This document shows, piece after piece, positions 43,617 to 53,800 of a DNA stretch of 64,000 bases (positions within the stretch are counted from its first letter, which is position 1; every line of letters begins with the position of its first letter). Source of the DNA: UBA1309 sp047605645 (GTDB lineage Bacteria > Bacteroidota > Bacteroidia > Bacteroidales > Dysgonomonadaceae); contig JASGFJ010000001.1 in assembly GCA_047605645.1 (NCBI GenBank), positions 124,001 through 188,000 of the forward strand, written 5' to 3'. Position numbers and translations under genes: made by a program. The notes beneath the pieces were generated by a model. It was not told where the DNA came from, searched no databases, and was given only the letters and a program-made list of their open reading frames with translations.

Positions 43617-45293
43617 ATGTTGACTGAGAATAAATTGAAAGTGTTGAACGACTGGGCTGCGGGCAATTCGAAGAATGAATTGATTTGGGCTTCGGGTTAC
43701 CTGGCGGGCTTGGCGCAGAATACATCTGGTGTTGCAACTGAAATACCGGCTTCGTCTGCTGCTGCAAGAGTGACTCTGAAACCAACAATCGTCTACGGAA
43801 CAGAGACAGGGAACTCCAAAAAACTGGCTGTTCAATTGCAAGCTTTGTTGAAAAAGAATAAGATTCAACCCAAAGTGACGGATGCTTTCCAGTATCCGCT
43901 CGAAAAAATTGCTAAAGAAGAATTTCTGATTGTCATCATGAGTACGCAAGGAGAAGGCGAACCGCCCCAAAGTGCCCGCAAATTCTATGATAATCTGGCG
44001 AATCTTTCCGATGACTTATCTGCTGTGCAATATGCAGTATTAGGACTCGGAGATTCTTCTTATCCGTTCTTTTGTCGTGCCGGAGAGGTTGTAGATGAGC
44101 AGTTGAAGAGATTGAATGCTACGCAGGCGCTTCCTTATCAGAAGGCTGATGTGAATTATCAACCTGTCGCTGCCGAGTGGTTTGATAAACTGCTTCGTAT
44201 GCTTCAAAACCAAGCTTCCGAAGTCTCGGTTTCAGAACATCAGGAAGGGAAAAGCCCGGTTTCTGATTCCGGAAAAAAGAATTACACCGGTAAAATCAAA
44301 CATAAGATTGTGTTGAACGATCGGGGCTCGAACAAAGAAACATTTCATATTGAGATTGTAGGAGATGAGGAATTGGATTATCAGCCGGGCGATGTGGTCG
44401 GTTTTTATCCTAAGAATCCCCTGGAAGAGATCAACCGTATTTCGCAGCAATTAGAACTTGATATAAATCCTTCCGAACTGGAAAATAAAAATATTCGCGG
44501 ACTGACCCGGAAGTCTTTGGAACAGCTTTCGCGACTTTTGGAAATAGAAATAACCGAAGAACGTGCTGACCTCACGGATGTGTTGGCGAAATATTCCAAA
44601 CGGAAAAAGGTGCAGTTATCCGAACTGTTGACTTTGCTCCATCCGGTTGCGCCTCGTTTGTATTCTATTTCTTCTGCTCCCGAAGCACATGATGGCGAGT
44701 TGCATATTACAGTGACAATGAATAAATTTCATGTGCAAGAGCAAGCCAAGAAAGGTTTATGTACTTCTTTTCTGGAAGATCTTCCCATTGGGGAAAATAT
44801 CTCTTTCTATATTCAAAAAAATCCACATTTCAAACTTCCGGCGCCGGACAAAGATATTATTCTGGTCGGCCCCGGAACCGGTATTGCTCCCTTTCGCAGT
44901 TTTTTGGCTTATCGCGATGTGACGGGAGCAGAAGGGCGCAATTGGTTGTTTTTTGGTGAGCAGCATTTTGTCAGTGACTTCTATTATCAGACTGAAATTC
45001 AGGAATGGCTCGCAACGGGTGTCTTGACAAAATTGGATACTGCATTTTCGCGAGATCAAAAACAAAAAGTATATGTGCAGGACAGAATCCGTCAGAATGC
45101 CAAAGGCTTTGTGGAATGGCTCAATCAAGGGGCTTATCTCTATGTCTGCGGGCAAAAAGAACCGATGAGCGTGGATGTGGAAAACACCATACTGGATGTG
45201 CTTGTTGAAGCTAATGAGTGGGGCAGGGAAGAGGCTGTTTCCTATCTGGAGTCACTTGAGCTGGAAGGGCGCTATTTGAAGGATGTTTATTGA
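43617..45293 (+). CDS. cysJ: Sulfite reductase flavoprotein (CysJ-type)
   Basis: Encodes 558 residues: an N-terminal ~55-residue segment, a flavodoxin-like FMN domain (about 57-195; YGTETGNSKKLA, MSTQGEGEPPQSA, VLGLGDSSYPFFC), an FAD domain (about 215-425; RLYSISSAPEAHDGELHITV) and an NADPH domain (about 430-558; LVGPGTGIAPFRSFLAYR, YVCGQKEPMSVDVENTI, C-terminal RYLKDVY). It passes electrons from NADPH through FAD and FMN to the hemoprotein encoded downstream. About 373 bases containing a dispersed repeat separate it from cysI. Confidence 0.93.
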   Translation: MLTENKLKVLNDWAAGNSKNELIWASGYLAGLAQNTSGVATEIPASSAAARVTLKPTIVYGTETGNSKKLAVQLQALLKKNKIQPKVTDAFQYPLEKIAKEEFLIVIMSTQGEGEPPQSARKFYDNLANLSDDLSAVQYAVLGLGDSSYPFFCRAGEVVDEQLKRLNATQALPYQKADVNYQPVAAEWFDKLLRMLQNQASEVSVSEHQEGKSPVSDSGKKNYTGKIKHKIVLNDRGSNKETFHIEIVGDEELDYQPGDVVGFYPKNPLEEINRISQQLELDINPSELENKNIRGLTRKSLEQLSRLLEIEITEERADLTDVLAKYSKRKKVQLSELLTLLHPVAPRLYSISSAPEAHDGELHITVTMNKFHVQEQAKKGLCTSFLEDLPIGENISFYIQKNPHFKLPAPDKDIILVGPGTGIAPFRSFLAYRDVTGAEGRNWLFFGEQHFVSDFYYQTEIQEWLATGVLTKLDTAFSRDQKQKVYVQDRIRQNAKGFVEWLNQGAYLYVCGQKEPMSVDVENTILDVLVEANEWGREEAVSYLESLELEGRYLKDVY

Positions 45294-45404
45294 AGAGGTA
45301 TTCGGTTATTACCGGATTTGTAAGTCGGGTATTTTATGCTGACATTCAAACCGTATTTTACCTTTACATTTTTGTCATTTCATCCGATTTAATTTTACTG
45401 TCAG

Positions 45405-45485
45405 GGCGTATCGAACTCGCCTGATTTTTTCACCGCTATCTTGGACGATTTAATAAAAAAATCAGGCTTCGTTTTATACAGGAAC
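45405..45485 (+). repeat. Dispersed non-coding repeat (copy C)
   Basis: GAACTCGCCTGATTTTTT, a variable centre, then GATTTAATAAAAAAATCAGG and CTTCGTTTTATA. The arms GCCTGATTTTTT and AAAAAATCAGGC are perfectly complementary over 12 bases, giving a hairpin with a 25-base loop. It lies between cysJ and cysI and could shape or end transcription there. No other feature is seen in 45294-45666. Confidence 0.8.
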
Positions 45486-45666
45486 ATTCGATATTATATA
45501 TCGTAGGCCTTAAGTTTCATTATTATCCCTTAGTTATCAACTTTGTTTTTCATGTATTTATTTACAATGTATTTACAAGAATGATGCCTTCTGTGTTGTT
45601 GATAATCATGTTGTATAAGTGCTGTTGTCATATTCTAATATTTTACATTTTCACATAGAAAAAATT

Positions 45667-47316
45667 ATGGCTGAAGAAAAATTGAATCCCGTTGAATATA
45701 TCAAATTGAAAAGTGATGGCTTGCGGGGAACATTGAAAGAAAGTTTACAAGATAATTATACGGGCAATGTCCGCCCCGATGATGAAGCATTGATTAAGTT
45801 TCACGGAATGTATGTGCAGGACGATCGTGATCGCCGGGAAGAACGTGCGTTGAAGAAACTCGACAAACTTTATTCTTTTATGATTCGTTTGCGTATCCCG
45901 GGAGGAGTGATTAGTGCTGACCAATGGCTGACTACACACCGCATTTCGGAAGAGTATGGAACGGGAATCATCAAGATAACGACCCGTCAGACCATTCAGC
46001 TTCATGGCTTGCTGAAGCATCAGTTGCGTGATACGATACAGGGTTTTGTGCAGGCTGACCTGGATTCGATTGCGGCTTGCGGCGATGTCAACCGAAACGT
46101 TATTGCCAGTTCGCATCCGCAGGTATCGCCTTTGCATGAGGAGATTTTTGCTTATGCCGACAAGTTGTCGAAGCATTTGTTACCGAAGACCAAGGCATAT
46201 TACGAAATATTTGTCGATGACGAATTGGTGTATGAACGCGAAACGGAAAAAGATGAGTTGTATGAGGATCGATACCTGCCCCGCAAATTCAAAATTGCGA
46301 TTGCCATTCCTCCGTCTAATGATGTGGATGTGTTTGCCAATGATATCGGGCTTATTGCCATTATTGAAGATGGAAAGTTTGTCGGCTTTAATCTGGCGGC
46401 CGGCGGCGGTTTGTCCACCACACATGGAAATCCGGATACTTATTCGCGTCTGGCCTCGGAGCTTGGTTTCGTTGCCGGCGAAGAGGATATCCTCAAAATA
46501 TGCTACGAAGTATTAACCATTCAGCGAGACTTTGGATATCGGGGCGACCGCAAGCTGGCACGTTTGAAATACACTATCGACAAGATGGGAGTAGAGGCCT
46601 TCAAAACAGAGCTCGAAACACGTTCAGGAGTGAAATTGCAACCTTCGCGAGCATATACTTTTTCGGAACGCAACGACCGATATGGTTGGCAAAAAGATTT
46701 CTATGGGAAATGGTATTATGGCATATTCGTAGAGAATGGAGTGATCAAACCTGTACAGAAAGCCTTTCTGTTTGAAGTCGCTAATCTGCATGTGTCGGAT
46801 GTCCGCTTTACCTGCAATCAGAATTTGATTCTGGGGAACATTGACGATAAAGACAGAGAGGCTGTTCAGAGACTTATCGATAAACATAAAATAGGGAAGA
46901 CGGAAAGTGCTCTCCGTGTCAGCTCGATGGCTTGTGTGGCTCTGCCCACTTGTCCGCTGGCATTAGCTGAAGCACAACGTTATTTGCCTGAGCTGATTAC
47001 AAAAATCGAACCGTTGCTAGAGAAGCACAAGCTGGCAAAAGATGAAATATCCATCCGTATGACGGGATGTCCCAACGGCTGTGGACGTTCTTATCTCGCG
47101 GAAATCGGTTTTGTCGGTACAGGGGCGGGGCAATACAATCTGATGCTGGGTGGAGATCGGCTGGGTGTCCGCTTGAATCGAATTTATAAAAAACAAGTGA
47201 ATGAGCAGCAGATTCTGGAAACTCTGGATACGTTGTTTACGCACTATAATCAGGAAAAACGTAGTGGTGAAACTTTCGGCGACTTCTCCAACCGGGTATT
47301 GGCCTTTCAGTCCTAG
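45667..47316 (+). CDS. cysI: Sulfite reductase hemoprotein (CysI-type)
   Basis: ATG at 45667 gives 549 residues (MAEEKLNPVEYIK), preceded by no better start. The siroheme/4Fe-4S ligands are intact: CVALPTC (Cys423, Cys429) and TGCPNGCGR (Cys468, Cys472). Other family blocks are TTRQTIQLHGLLK and DVNRNVIASSHP near the N-terminal half. The length and the partner CysJ fit an assimilatory NADPH sulfite reductase making sulfide from sulfite in the cytoplasm; a ferredoxin-type or nitrite-reducing role is less likely given cysJ next to it. Confidence 0.93.
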   Translation: MAEEKLNPVEYIKLKSDGLRGTLKESLQDNYTGNVRPDDEALIKFHGMYVQDDRDRREERALKKLDKLYSFMIRLRIPGGVISADQWLTTHRISEEYGTGIIKITTRQTIQLHGLLKHQLRDTIQGFVQADLDSIAACGDVNRNVIASSHPQVSPLHEEIFAYADKLSKHLLPKTKAYYEIFVDDELVYERETEKDELYEDRYLPRKFKIAIAIPPSNDVDVFANDIGLIAIIEDGKFVGFNLAAGGGLSTTHGNPDTYSRLASELGFVAGEEDILKICYEVLTIQRDFGYRGDRKLARLKYTIDKMGVEAFKTELETRSGVKLQPSRAYTFSERNDRYGWQKDFYGKWYYGIFVENGVIKPVQKAFLFEVANLHVSDVRFTCNQNLILGNIDDKDREAVQRLIDKHKIGKTESALRVSSMACVALPTCPLALAEAQRYLPELITKIEPLLEKHKLAKDEISIRMTGCPNGCGRSYLAEIGFVGTGAGQYNLMLGGDRLGVRLNRIYKKQVNEQQILETLDTLFTHYNQEKRSGETFGDFSNRVLAFQS

Positions 47317-47402
47317 GTGGCCTTTGTCTCTCCATGACTCTTTTTGAATAAAGGGCTGCGTACAGCTTATTGAATTTCCGGGCAAATGCTCTTGATGATT
47401 GT

Positions 47403-49085
47403 CTAATAAAACAGCATCAGGAGCATTTGTGTTAAGATAATACGGGAGAACATGGCAACCGGATAAACGGTGGCGTATGCGACCGACGGTGCATCCCCAT
47501 CCGCGGTTGAATTCATATAACTTAATGCCATTGGATTGGCCATGCTCCCACAGAACATACCGACATTCTTGGCAAATTTGACATGCATCACCTTCATGGC
47601 TATAAATGCTACAATTAATACCGGAACTGCTGTCAGGATAAATCCGATTCCAATCCATTGGAGACCGGAACCGTGCATCACTGTTTCTAAGAAATGCTCT
47701 CCCGAACTGATTCCGAGACAAGCCAGATAAAAAGTTAACCCGAATTGTCTCATCAGAATATTGGAGCTTTGAGTGGTGTAGGTGGTGAAGTGAAAACGAG
47801 GGCCAATTGTCGACATCAGTATGCCTACAATAATAGGGCCGCCGGCAATACCGAGTCGTACGGGAAAATCCATTCCGGGCAGAGGTAGAGGCAATGAACC
47901 TAGCAGTAGCCCAATGGTAATACCCACGAAAATAGCTATCAGATTGGGCGACTTAAGACGTTTGACCTCATTACCGAGGATTTTGGAAACATTGTCGATA
48001 GAGGCTTTTTCTCCTACAACAGTGAGGCGGTCGCCGATTTGCAGCGTCAGATCGTTCGATGGAATCAATTCCACACCGGCACGGTTGATTCGGGTGATGT
48101 TGATCCCATAAGTGTTACGTAAACGCAAGGTTGCGAGTTTCATCCCGTTCACTTTGCTGCGTGTGACAAGAATTCTCCTGGATACCAATTGGCTGTTGTC
48201 GATGTTATTCCAGTCTATATCTTCCTTGTTCCAGTCTTTGTTTTCCTGTTTTCCGAAAAGCAGTTTCAGATGGCTGACATCCGATTTGAAGGAAACCACC
48301 AACAGATGGTCGCCGTATTTAAGTACGGAGTCCGGCGCAGGAATGATAACTTTTCCATCTTGCCAGATACGGGAAATTACAAATTTTTTCGCAGATTGCT
48401 TCGTAATATCCCGGATGGTCATTCCGTCGATTGCCGGATTGGCTATCATAAATTCTCCGACATAAGTTTCGTGTTCGGCTTTCTCATCAGGATCTTCCTG
48501 CAAATCTTCCGGTTTTACAAAAAACGAACGCAGAAACACGATGGCAAGTATTACACCGACAACACCTAATGGATAGGTGACTGCTGTTGCCATTGCCATA
48601 TCGGATATTTCTCGTGAATTTGTTCCTGTAATTTGTGATAAAGCCTGCTGCGCAGCACCTAAAGCAGGTGTGTTGGTTACAGCACCGCATAAAATGCCAA
48701 TCATGTTCGGAAGAGACACGTTGGTGGTGAGCGAGAAAACGAGCGTCATCACCAATCCGATGAAAATAATGGCAAGAGAAAGCAGGTTGAGAGTGAGTCC
48801 TTCTTTCCGGAACGAAGAAATAAACCCCGGGCCTACCTGAAGCCCTAAGGCATATACGAAAATAATCAGTCCGAAGTTTTGAGCAAACTGGAGAGTCTCT
48901 CTTTCAAGAGGTAACCGGAAATGACCGACAACAATCCCCGTGAAGAAGACAAAGGTAATACCAAGAGAAATATTAAATAATTTCAGCTTACCTAACTGGA
49001 GGCCGATAGCAGAAACTAAGCAAATAACGATAATGCTTAATATGGTCGGCGAGATATTTAGTGCCGGAACAATCCAATCGAACAT
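47403..49085 (-). CDS. AspT/YidE-YbjL family putative transporter with TrkA-C domains
   Basis: Encodes 560 residues. Five or six N-terminal membrane segments (1-185, including GVILAIVFLRSF), two RCK/TrkA-C domains in the middle (about 205-285 with GDHLLVVSFKSD, and 300-375 with LTLQIGDRLTVVGE), and a second membrane block (about 385-560), the duplicated layout of the aspartate:alanine-exchanger family. The substrate is unknown. It is convergent with cysI (86-base gap) and there is no clear terminator between them. Confidence 0.88.
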   Translation of the reverse strand: MFDWIVPALNISPTILSIIVICLVSAIGLQLGKLKLFNISLGITFVFFTGIVVGHFRLPLERETLQFAQNFGLIIFVYALGLQVGPGFISSFRKEGLTLNLLSLAIIFIGLVMTLVFSLTTNVSLPNMIGILCGAVTNTPALGAAQQALSQITGTNSREISDMAMATAVTYPLGVVGVILAIVFLRSFFVKPEDLQEDPDEKAEHETYVGEFMIANPAIDGMTIRDITKQSAKKFVISRIWQDGKVIIPAPDSVLKYGDHLLVVSFKSDVSHLKLLFGKQENKDWNKEDIDWNNIDNSQLVSRRILVTRSKVNGMKLATLRLRNTYGINITRINRAGVELIPSNDLTLQIGDRLTVVGEKASIDNVSKILGNEVKRLKSPNLIAIFVGITIGLLLGSLPLPLPGMDFPVRLGIAGGPIIVGILMSTIGPRFHFTTYTTQSSNILMRQFGLTFYLACLGISSGEHFLETVMHGSGLQWIGIGFILTAVPVLIVAFIAMKVMHVKFAKNVGMFCGSMANPMALSYMNSTADGDAPSVAYATVYPVAMFSRIILTQMLLMLFY

Positions 49086-49878
49086 TTTGAATTCCTGTTT
49101 AAAAAAAGTGGCGCAAAGTTATGAAAACAAAATGAATGGGAAAAACAAAACGTAATATAAAACAGCTTGCTTGTAGTGAGTTATCCCTCCGGCGCTTTTC
49201 AAAATGTTTCGTTTATTTCTATTTGCAGTCAGAATGAAATAAATGAAGGATGAAACTGTCATTAAGTTGTCTAATTCGATTTTCCACAAAATTTTTGCTT
49301 TTTCTTTGTTTATATGTCCAATATTAAAAAAGAAAATATAGATGATGAATTTTAGGATGAGCTCCTTTGTAAGGAACAATCGAGGATGGAGGAACACAAT
49401 GTGCGGCTTGATAGTTTCAGCTGTGTAAGTATAGATTGGAGGGCTTTATTCTAAAATCAGGACGATTCCATGACTTTTGCAGGCGTAGATCTCGGTATAT
49501 ATCTCCGACATACAATTGCAGTTCATCCTTTTCCATCCCGAAAATGAAAAGGAGGCAATGGATTCTTCTTTCGGCTTTATTTTCTCCCTTTAGTAGTGAT
49601 GCACTGAGCTATTATTTATAAGGTATTCATAAATAATAAAGTGCGAACGTCCTTTGTCCTTTTGATTTGAGCTTAAACTTTGCAAGAAGAACAAAATTAT
49701 CAGATTTCTAAAGGCCTCTGTTTCTTATAAATTTTTAGTAGTCAATGAAATGCTGAGTTTAAAAAACAAGACCAATTGATTACATCGTTTACTATATTAA
49801 TGCGTCAGTAGTATTCTCCTCTTAAGAACTTCTTGTCCTGGGAAAACAGAATATTATCCTGTATTTCAATTGAATGTC
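49086..49878. other. Gene-free spacer
   Basis: About 790 bases between the transporter start and the mfd 3' end. Short frames show no domains. It should hold the transporter promoter. Nothing else supported. Confidence 0.5.
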
Positions 49879-52800
49879 TTATCCGTTTGTTGCTGCTTTT
49901 TCGGTTGAAATTTCTTCCAATACGACGCAGGCTGCTTCTACCGATTCCACCGATTTGACAACGAGTACCCGTTTTCCTTTCTTTTCGGTAAGCTGACAGC
50001 GTTTCACATTCTCTTGCAGAAACATGAGTAGCTTGTCGAAAGCCTGCGATTGATAATAGGGTGATTCAGGATTGGAAACAAGTTGGATGCTCATTCGTCC
50101 ATTCTTCAGAACGATTTTATCTATTCCCAACGATTTCGCGATGCGTTTCAAGCGGACAACACGGATTAATTCACGGCCTTCCGTCGGGATTTTCCCGAAG
50201 CGGTCTTCCAGGCGTTCCACAAAAGCACGGATGTCTGTTTCCTTCTCCATATTATCCAATTCGCGATAGAGTGTGATCCGTTCCGAATCGTTCGGAATAT
50301 AAAGTACGGGGAATAACAATTCAAGGTCGCTCTCTAGTTGTGTTTCGTCCACAAAATCATTTCCCTCTATTTTCTCTTCTCCCTCTTCCAATTCATGATA
50401 CAAGTCGGCAAACTCTTCATTTTTCAACTCATTGACAGCTTCCGTAAGGATTTTCTGATAAGTTTCATACCCCAGATCCGCAATAAATCCGCTTTGTTCC
50501 GCACCAAGCATATTTCCTGCGCCACGGATATCCAGATCCTGCATCGCCACATGTATGCCACTGCCCAGTTCCGAAAAATTCTCAATAGCCTGCAAGCGTC
50601 TTCTGGCTTCCGGTGTCAATGTATGCATTGGTGGAGTGAGGAGATAACAGAATGCTTTTTTATTGCTTCGGCCTACACGTCCGCGTAACTGATGCAGGTC
50701 GCTTAGTCCGAAATTCTGTGCATCGTTCACAATGATGGTGTTTGCGTTCGAGATGTCAATTCCTGATTCCACGATGGACGTTGCAATCAATATGTCATAT
50801 TCATAATTTACGAAGTCCTCAATGATCTCTTCCAGCTTTTCCGGATCCATTTGCCCGTGTCCGACTACTACGCGGGCATCAGGCACTTTGTTCTTCACAA
50901 GAGTCGCTATGTCGTAGATATTTTTTATGCGGTTGTTGATAATAAATACCTGCCCGTTGCGGCTCATTTCGAAATTAACAGCTTCGCGGATAATCTCCGC
51001 GTCAAAAGTGTGCAGTTCGGTTTGTACCGGATAGCGGTTGGGAGGTGGTGTCGTGATGGATGAAAGATCTCTTGCTCCCATCAGAGAGAACTGTAGGGTA
51101 CGGGGAATCGGTGTTGCTGTCATCGTCAGCGTATCCACATTTGTACGCATCTGTTTTAGCTTTTCTTTGGTGGAAACTCCGAATTTTTGTTCTTCATCGA
51201 TGATAAGCAGTCCTAAATCTTTGAATTTGACATCTTTTCCTACCAGACGATGTGTTCCTATCAGGATATTGATATTCCCCTCGCCGACATCATTCAATAT
51301 TTTTTTGATGTCGGAAGGCTTTCTTGCCCGGCTCAGGTAATCGATACGGCACGGGAAATCTTTCAACCGTTCCCGGAAAGTGTGGTAATGTTGTGTAGCC
51401 AGCACTGTTGTCGGCACCAGCACGGCTACTTGTTTGTTGTCGGTCACAGCTTTGAAAGCTGCACGGATTGCAACCTCTGTTTTTCCGAATCCGACATCGC
51501 CGCAGATAAGACGATCCATGGGTTTGTAACTTTCCATATCGGCTTTCACCTCCTGTGTAGCCTTGGTCTGATCGGGAGTATCTTCGTAAATGAAAGAAGC
51601 TTCCAGTTCATGCTGGAGGAATGAGTCGGGAGAAAAACTGAATCCTTTTTCTTTGCGCCGTTTTGAATAGAGTAGAATCAAGTCGCGGGCGATATCTTTC
51701 ACCTTTTTCTTGGTGCGCTCCTTCATATTTTCCCATGCACCTGTCCCTAATTTATTGATGCGGGGTGGCTCTCCTTCTCTTCCTTTGTATTTTGATATTT
51801 TATGAAGCGCGTGGATCGAAACCAGAATAGCGTCGTTGTTGAGATAGAACAACTTGATCATTTCCTGTATTTTACCGTTTACTTCCATACGCACCAATCC
51901 GCCGAATTTGCCTACGCCGTGGTCGATATGCACGACAAAATCACCAATCTGAAACTGATTGAGTTCTTTCAACGTCAATGCGATTTTCCCGGAGCGGGCT
52001 TTTTCCGACTTGAGGTTGTATTTGTGGTAGCGGTCAAATATCTGATGGTCGGTAAAACAACATATTTTTAGTACATCATCAGAGAACCCTTCGTGAAGCG
52101 TTTTCGTGATAGGAGTGAAAGCTATTTTTTCTCCCCGTTCTTCAAAGATAGTTTGTATGCGGGCGATTTGTTTTTCGCTGTCGCTGAGAATATGTAGACG
52201 ATATCCTTTTTCGATAAACTCTTGTAATGATTTGTTTACCAGATCGAAGTTCTTATGAAAAAGAGGTTGCAGAGTTGTTTTCCATTCCAACGATGCTTCG
52301 GGGCTGCCGTGTGGATTAGTTCCGAATTGTAGATTAGGGAACTTACTTGTTCCGGAAATGAAATCATCGGCAGTGATTAATTTCGATTGCCATTCGTCGT
52401 CGTATTCAGGATTGTCAAGAATTGGTTTGTCTTCAAAAATGGAACGGATTTGCTGCTCAATGATGTTGAAGTTTCTGTAAGCCACCACAGTGCCTTGTGG
52501 CAATATCTCAAAAATGGAATTTCGAGAACTGTTTTTTTCGTTCATCTCCGGCACAATGTGTATCTCTTTGAGGCGCTCTTTCGATAGCTGTGTGTCTACT
52601 TCAAATGTGCGGATAGTGTCGATTTCGTCACCGAAAAAATCAAGACGATAAGGGCATTCATTGGAAAAAGAAAAAACATCGAGGATACTGCCGCGAATGG
52701 CATATTGTCCGGGTTCGTACACATAGTCGGCGTATTCAAATCCATAGCTTTCGAGTATTTCCGAAACAAAGGTCGTATCTACTTTTTCGCCGACAGAAAG

Positions 52801-53259
52801 TTTCAGAGTTTGGGAAACAAAAAAATCTTTGTCAACGACCTTTTCTGCCATAGCTTCAGGGTAGGTCACCAGTATGCATTGATTGTCTTGTTGCTGAAGC
52901 CGGGAAAGCGTTTCCATGCGTAGAATTTCATTCGCCAAATCCACTTGTCCGTATTTCACAGCTCGCTTATAAGCCGACGGAAAGAAAAAAACATCCTTGT
53001 TGCCTTGTATCTGAGTCAGGTCTTGATAGAAATATCCAGCATCCTCTGCATTTTCGAGAATGAAAAGAAGTGTTCCGCCATTGTGTCGAGACAAGGCGGA
53101 TGCAAATAACGTACAGGAAGAGCCTAAAAGTCCTTTTATGTGGATAGAATGAAACTTTTGCAGGTGCTGACTCGCTTTTTTCAACTGAACCTGATCCCGG
53201 TAAAGTTCCTCTAATGATGATAATTCCAAAATCCTTTTTTCGTTTAAATAAGAATGCAA
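49879..53259 (-). CDS. mfd: Transcription-repair coupling factor
   Basis: Encodes 1126 residues, close to the usual ~1150. UvrB-like N-terminal region (to about 330), RNA-polymerase-interacting domain with the IGDFVVHIDHGVGKFGGL block (about 455-475), superfamily 2 translocase domain (GDVGFGKTEVAIRAAF Walker A near 590, DEEQKFGV, TATPIPRTL, QLRGRVGRS) and C-terminal TRCF domain (about 970-1090). It removes stalled RNA polymerase and recruits nucleotide excision repair. Single gene. Confidence 0.96.
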   Translation of the reverse strand: MHSYLNEKRILELSSLEELYRDQVQLKKASQHLQKFHSIHIKGLLGSSCTLFASALSRHNGGTLLFILENAEDAGYFYQDLTQIQGNKDVFFFPSAYKRAVKYGQVDLANEILRMETLSRLQQQDNQCILVTYPEAMAEKVVDKDFFVSQTLKLSVGEKVDTTFVSEILESYGFEYADYVYEPGQYAIRGSILDVFSFSNECPYRLDFFGDEIDTIRTFEVDTQLSKERLKEIHIVPEMNEKNSSRNSIFEILPQGTVVAYRNFNIIEQQIRSIFEDKPILDNPEYDDEWQSKLITADDFISGTSKFPNLQFGTNPHGSPEASLEWKTTLQPLFHKNFDLVNKSLQEFIEKGYRLHILSDSEKQIARIQTIFEERGEKIAFTPITKTLHEGFSDDVLKICCFTDHQIFDRYHKYNLKSEKARSGKIALTLKELNQFQIGDFVVHIDHGVGKFGGLVRMEVNGKIQEMIKLFYLNNDAILVSIHALHKISKYKGREGEPPRINKLGTGAWENMKERTKKKVKDIARDLILLYSKRRKEKGFSFSPDSFLQHELEASFIYEDTPDQTKATQEVKADMESYKPMDRLICGDVGFGKTEVAIRAAFKAVTDNKQVAVLVPTTVLATQHYHTFRERLKDFPCRIDYLSRARKPSDIKKILNDVGEGNINILIGTHRLVGKDVKFKDLGLLIIDEEQKFGVSTKEKLKQMRTNVDTLTMTATPIPRTLQFSLMGARDLSSITTPPPNRYPVQTELHTFDAEIIREAVNFEMSRNGQVFIINNRIKNIYDIATLVKNKVPDARVVVGHGQMDPEKLEEIIEDFVNYEYDILIATSIVESGIDISNANTIIVNDAQNFGLSDLHQLRGRVGRSNKKAFCYLLTPPMHTLTPEARRRLQAIENFSELGSGIHVAMQDLDIRGAGNMLGAEQSGFIADLGYETYQKILTEAVNELKNEEFADLYHELEEGEEKIEGNDFVDETQLESDLELLFPVLYIPNDSERITLYRELDNMEKETDIRAFVERLEDRFGKIPTEGRELIRVVRLKRIAKSLGIDKIVLKNGRMSIQLVSNPESPYYQSQAFDKLLMFLQENVKRCQLTEKKGKRVLVVKSVESVEAACVVLEEISTEKAATNG

Positions 53260-53800
53260 AAATACAGAAAAAAAACTAGATGCTTGTTCTGTCGGAGAGG
53301 AGTTCCCTTACCATTGTCTATTCTCATCCTTTTCGCCGTTTACAATCGGCATAAAATAATCTTTTGCGGAGTAAAATGATTCTGAATTATAACTTGGGAT
53401 AACAAAAATTCTTCGGGATTTTCTAAATACTCTTTGTGTACATGTGAAGGAAGAACAATTTGAAAAAGATATTATGTCCTGGTGCAGGATTTGGATATGT
53501 GTTCGTCGGATGTATCCTCGGATTCGGTGTTGAGAATATTATGGAGCATGATACTGATCGGTGTGAGGAAAGCAATGTAAACTGCAGGAGTTATACCCAG
53601 GGAGATATTGGCGAAAGAAAAGAGGAAAGCCGGACAGTAAGATTAGCAGCAATCCATTCGGAAGTGCAGATCGAATATAAGCCGGAATACCTGTATATCC
53701 GCCAGAGGAACCGTGCCTGTTTTAGTTTAAACTTGATGTTTCATTTTTGTCATAGCTTTCAATTCTCAGCCTCCGTTTTGTTTCGGCCGTGTCCTGAAGC
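53260..53800. other. Spacer with possible decayed membrane-protein gene on the minus strand
   Basis: The minus strand of about 53480-53720 reads FANISLGITPAVYIAFLTPI, then SIMLHNILNTESE, a hydrophobic segment with protein-like character, but stops and frame changes break it up. The plus-strand frame 53460-53828 has unlikely composition and overlaps the LuxR gene end. I cannot name a family. The part next to 53260 should carry the mfd promoter. Confidence 0.3.

Noticed and set aside
49436..49621. Small plus-strand frame in the spacer before mfd
   Set aside because: No start context, signal or domain; AT-rich spacer background.
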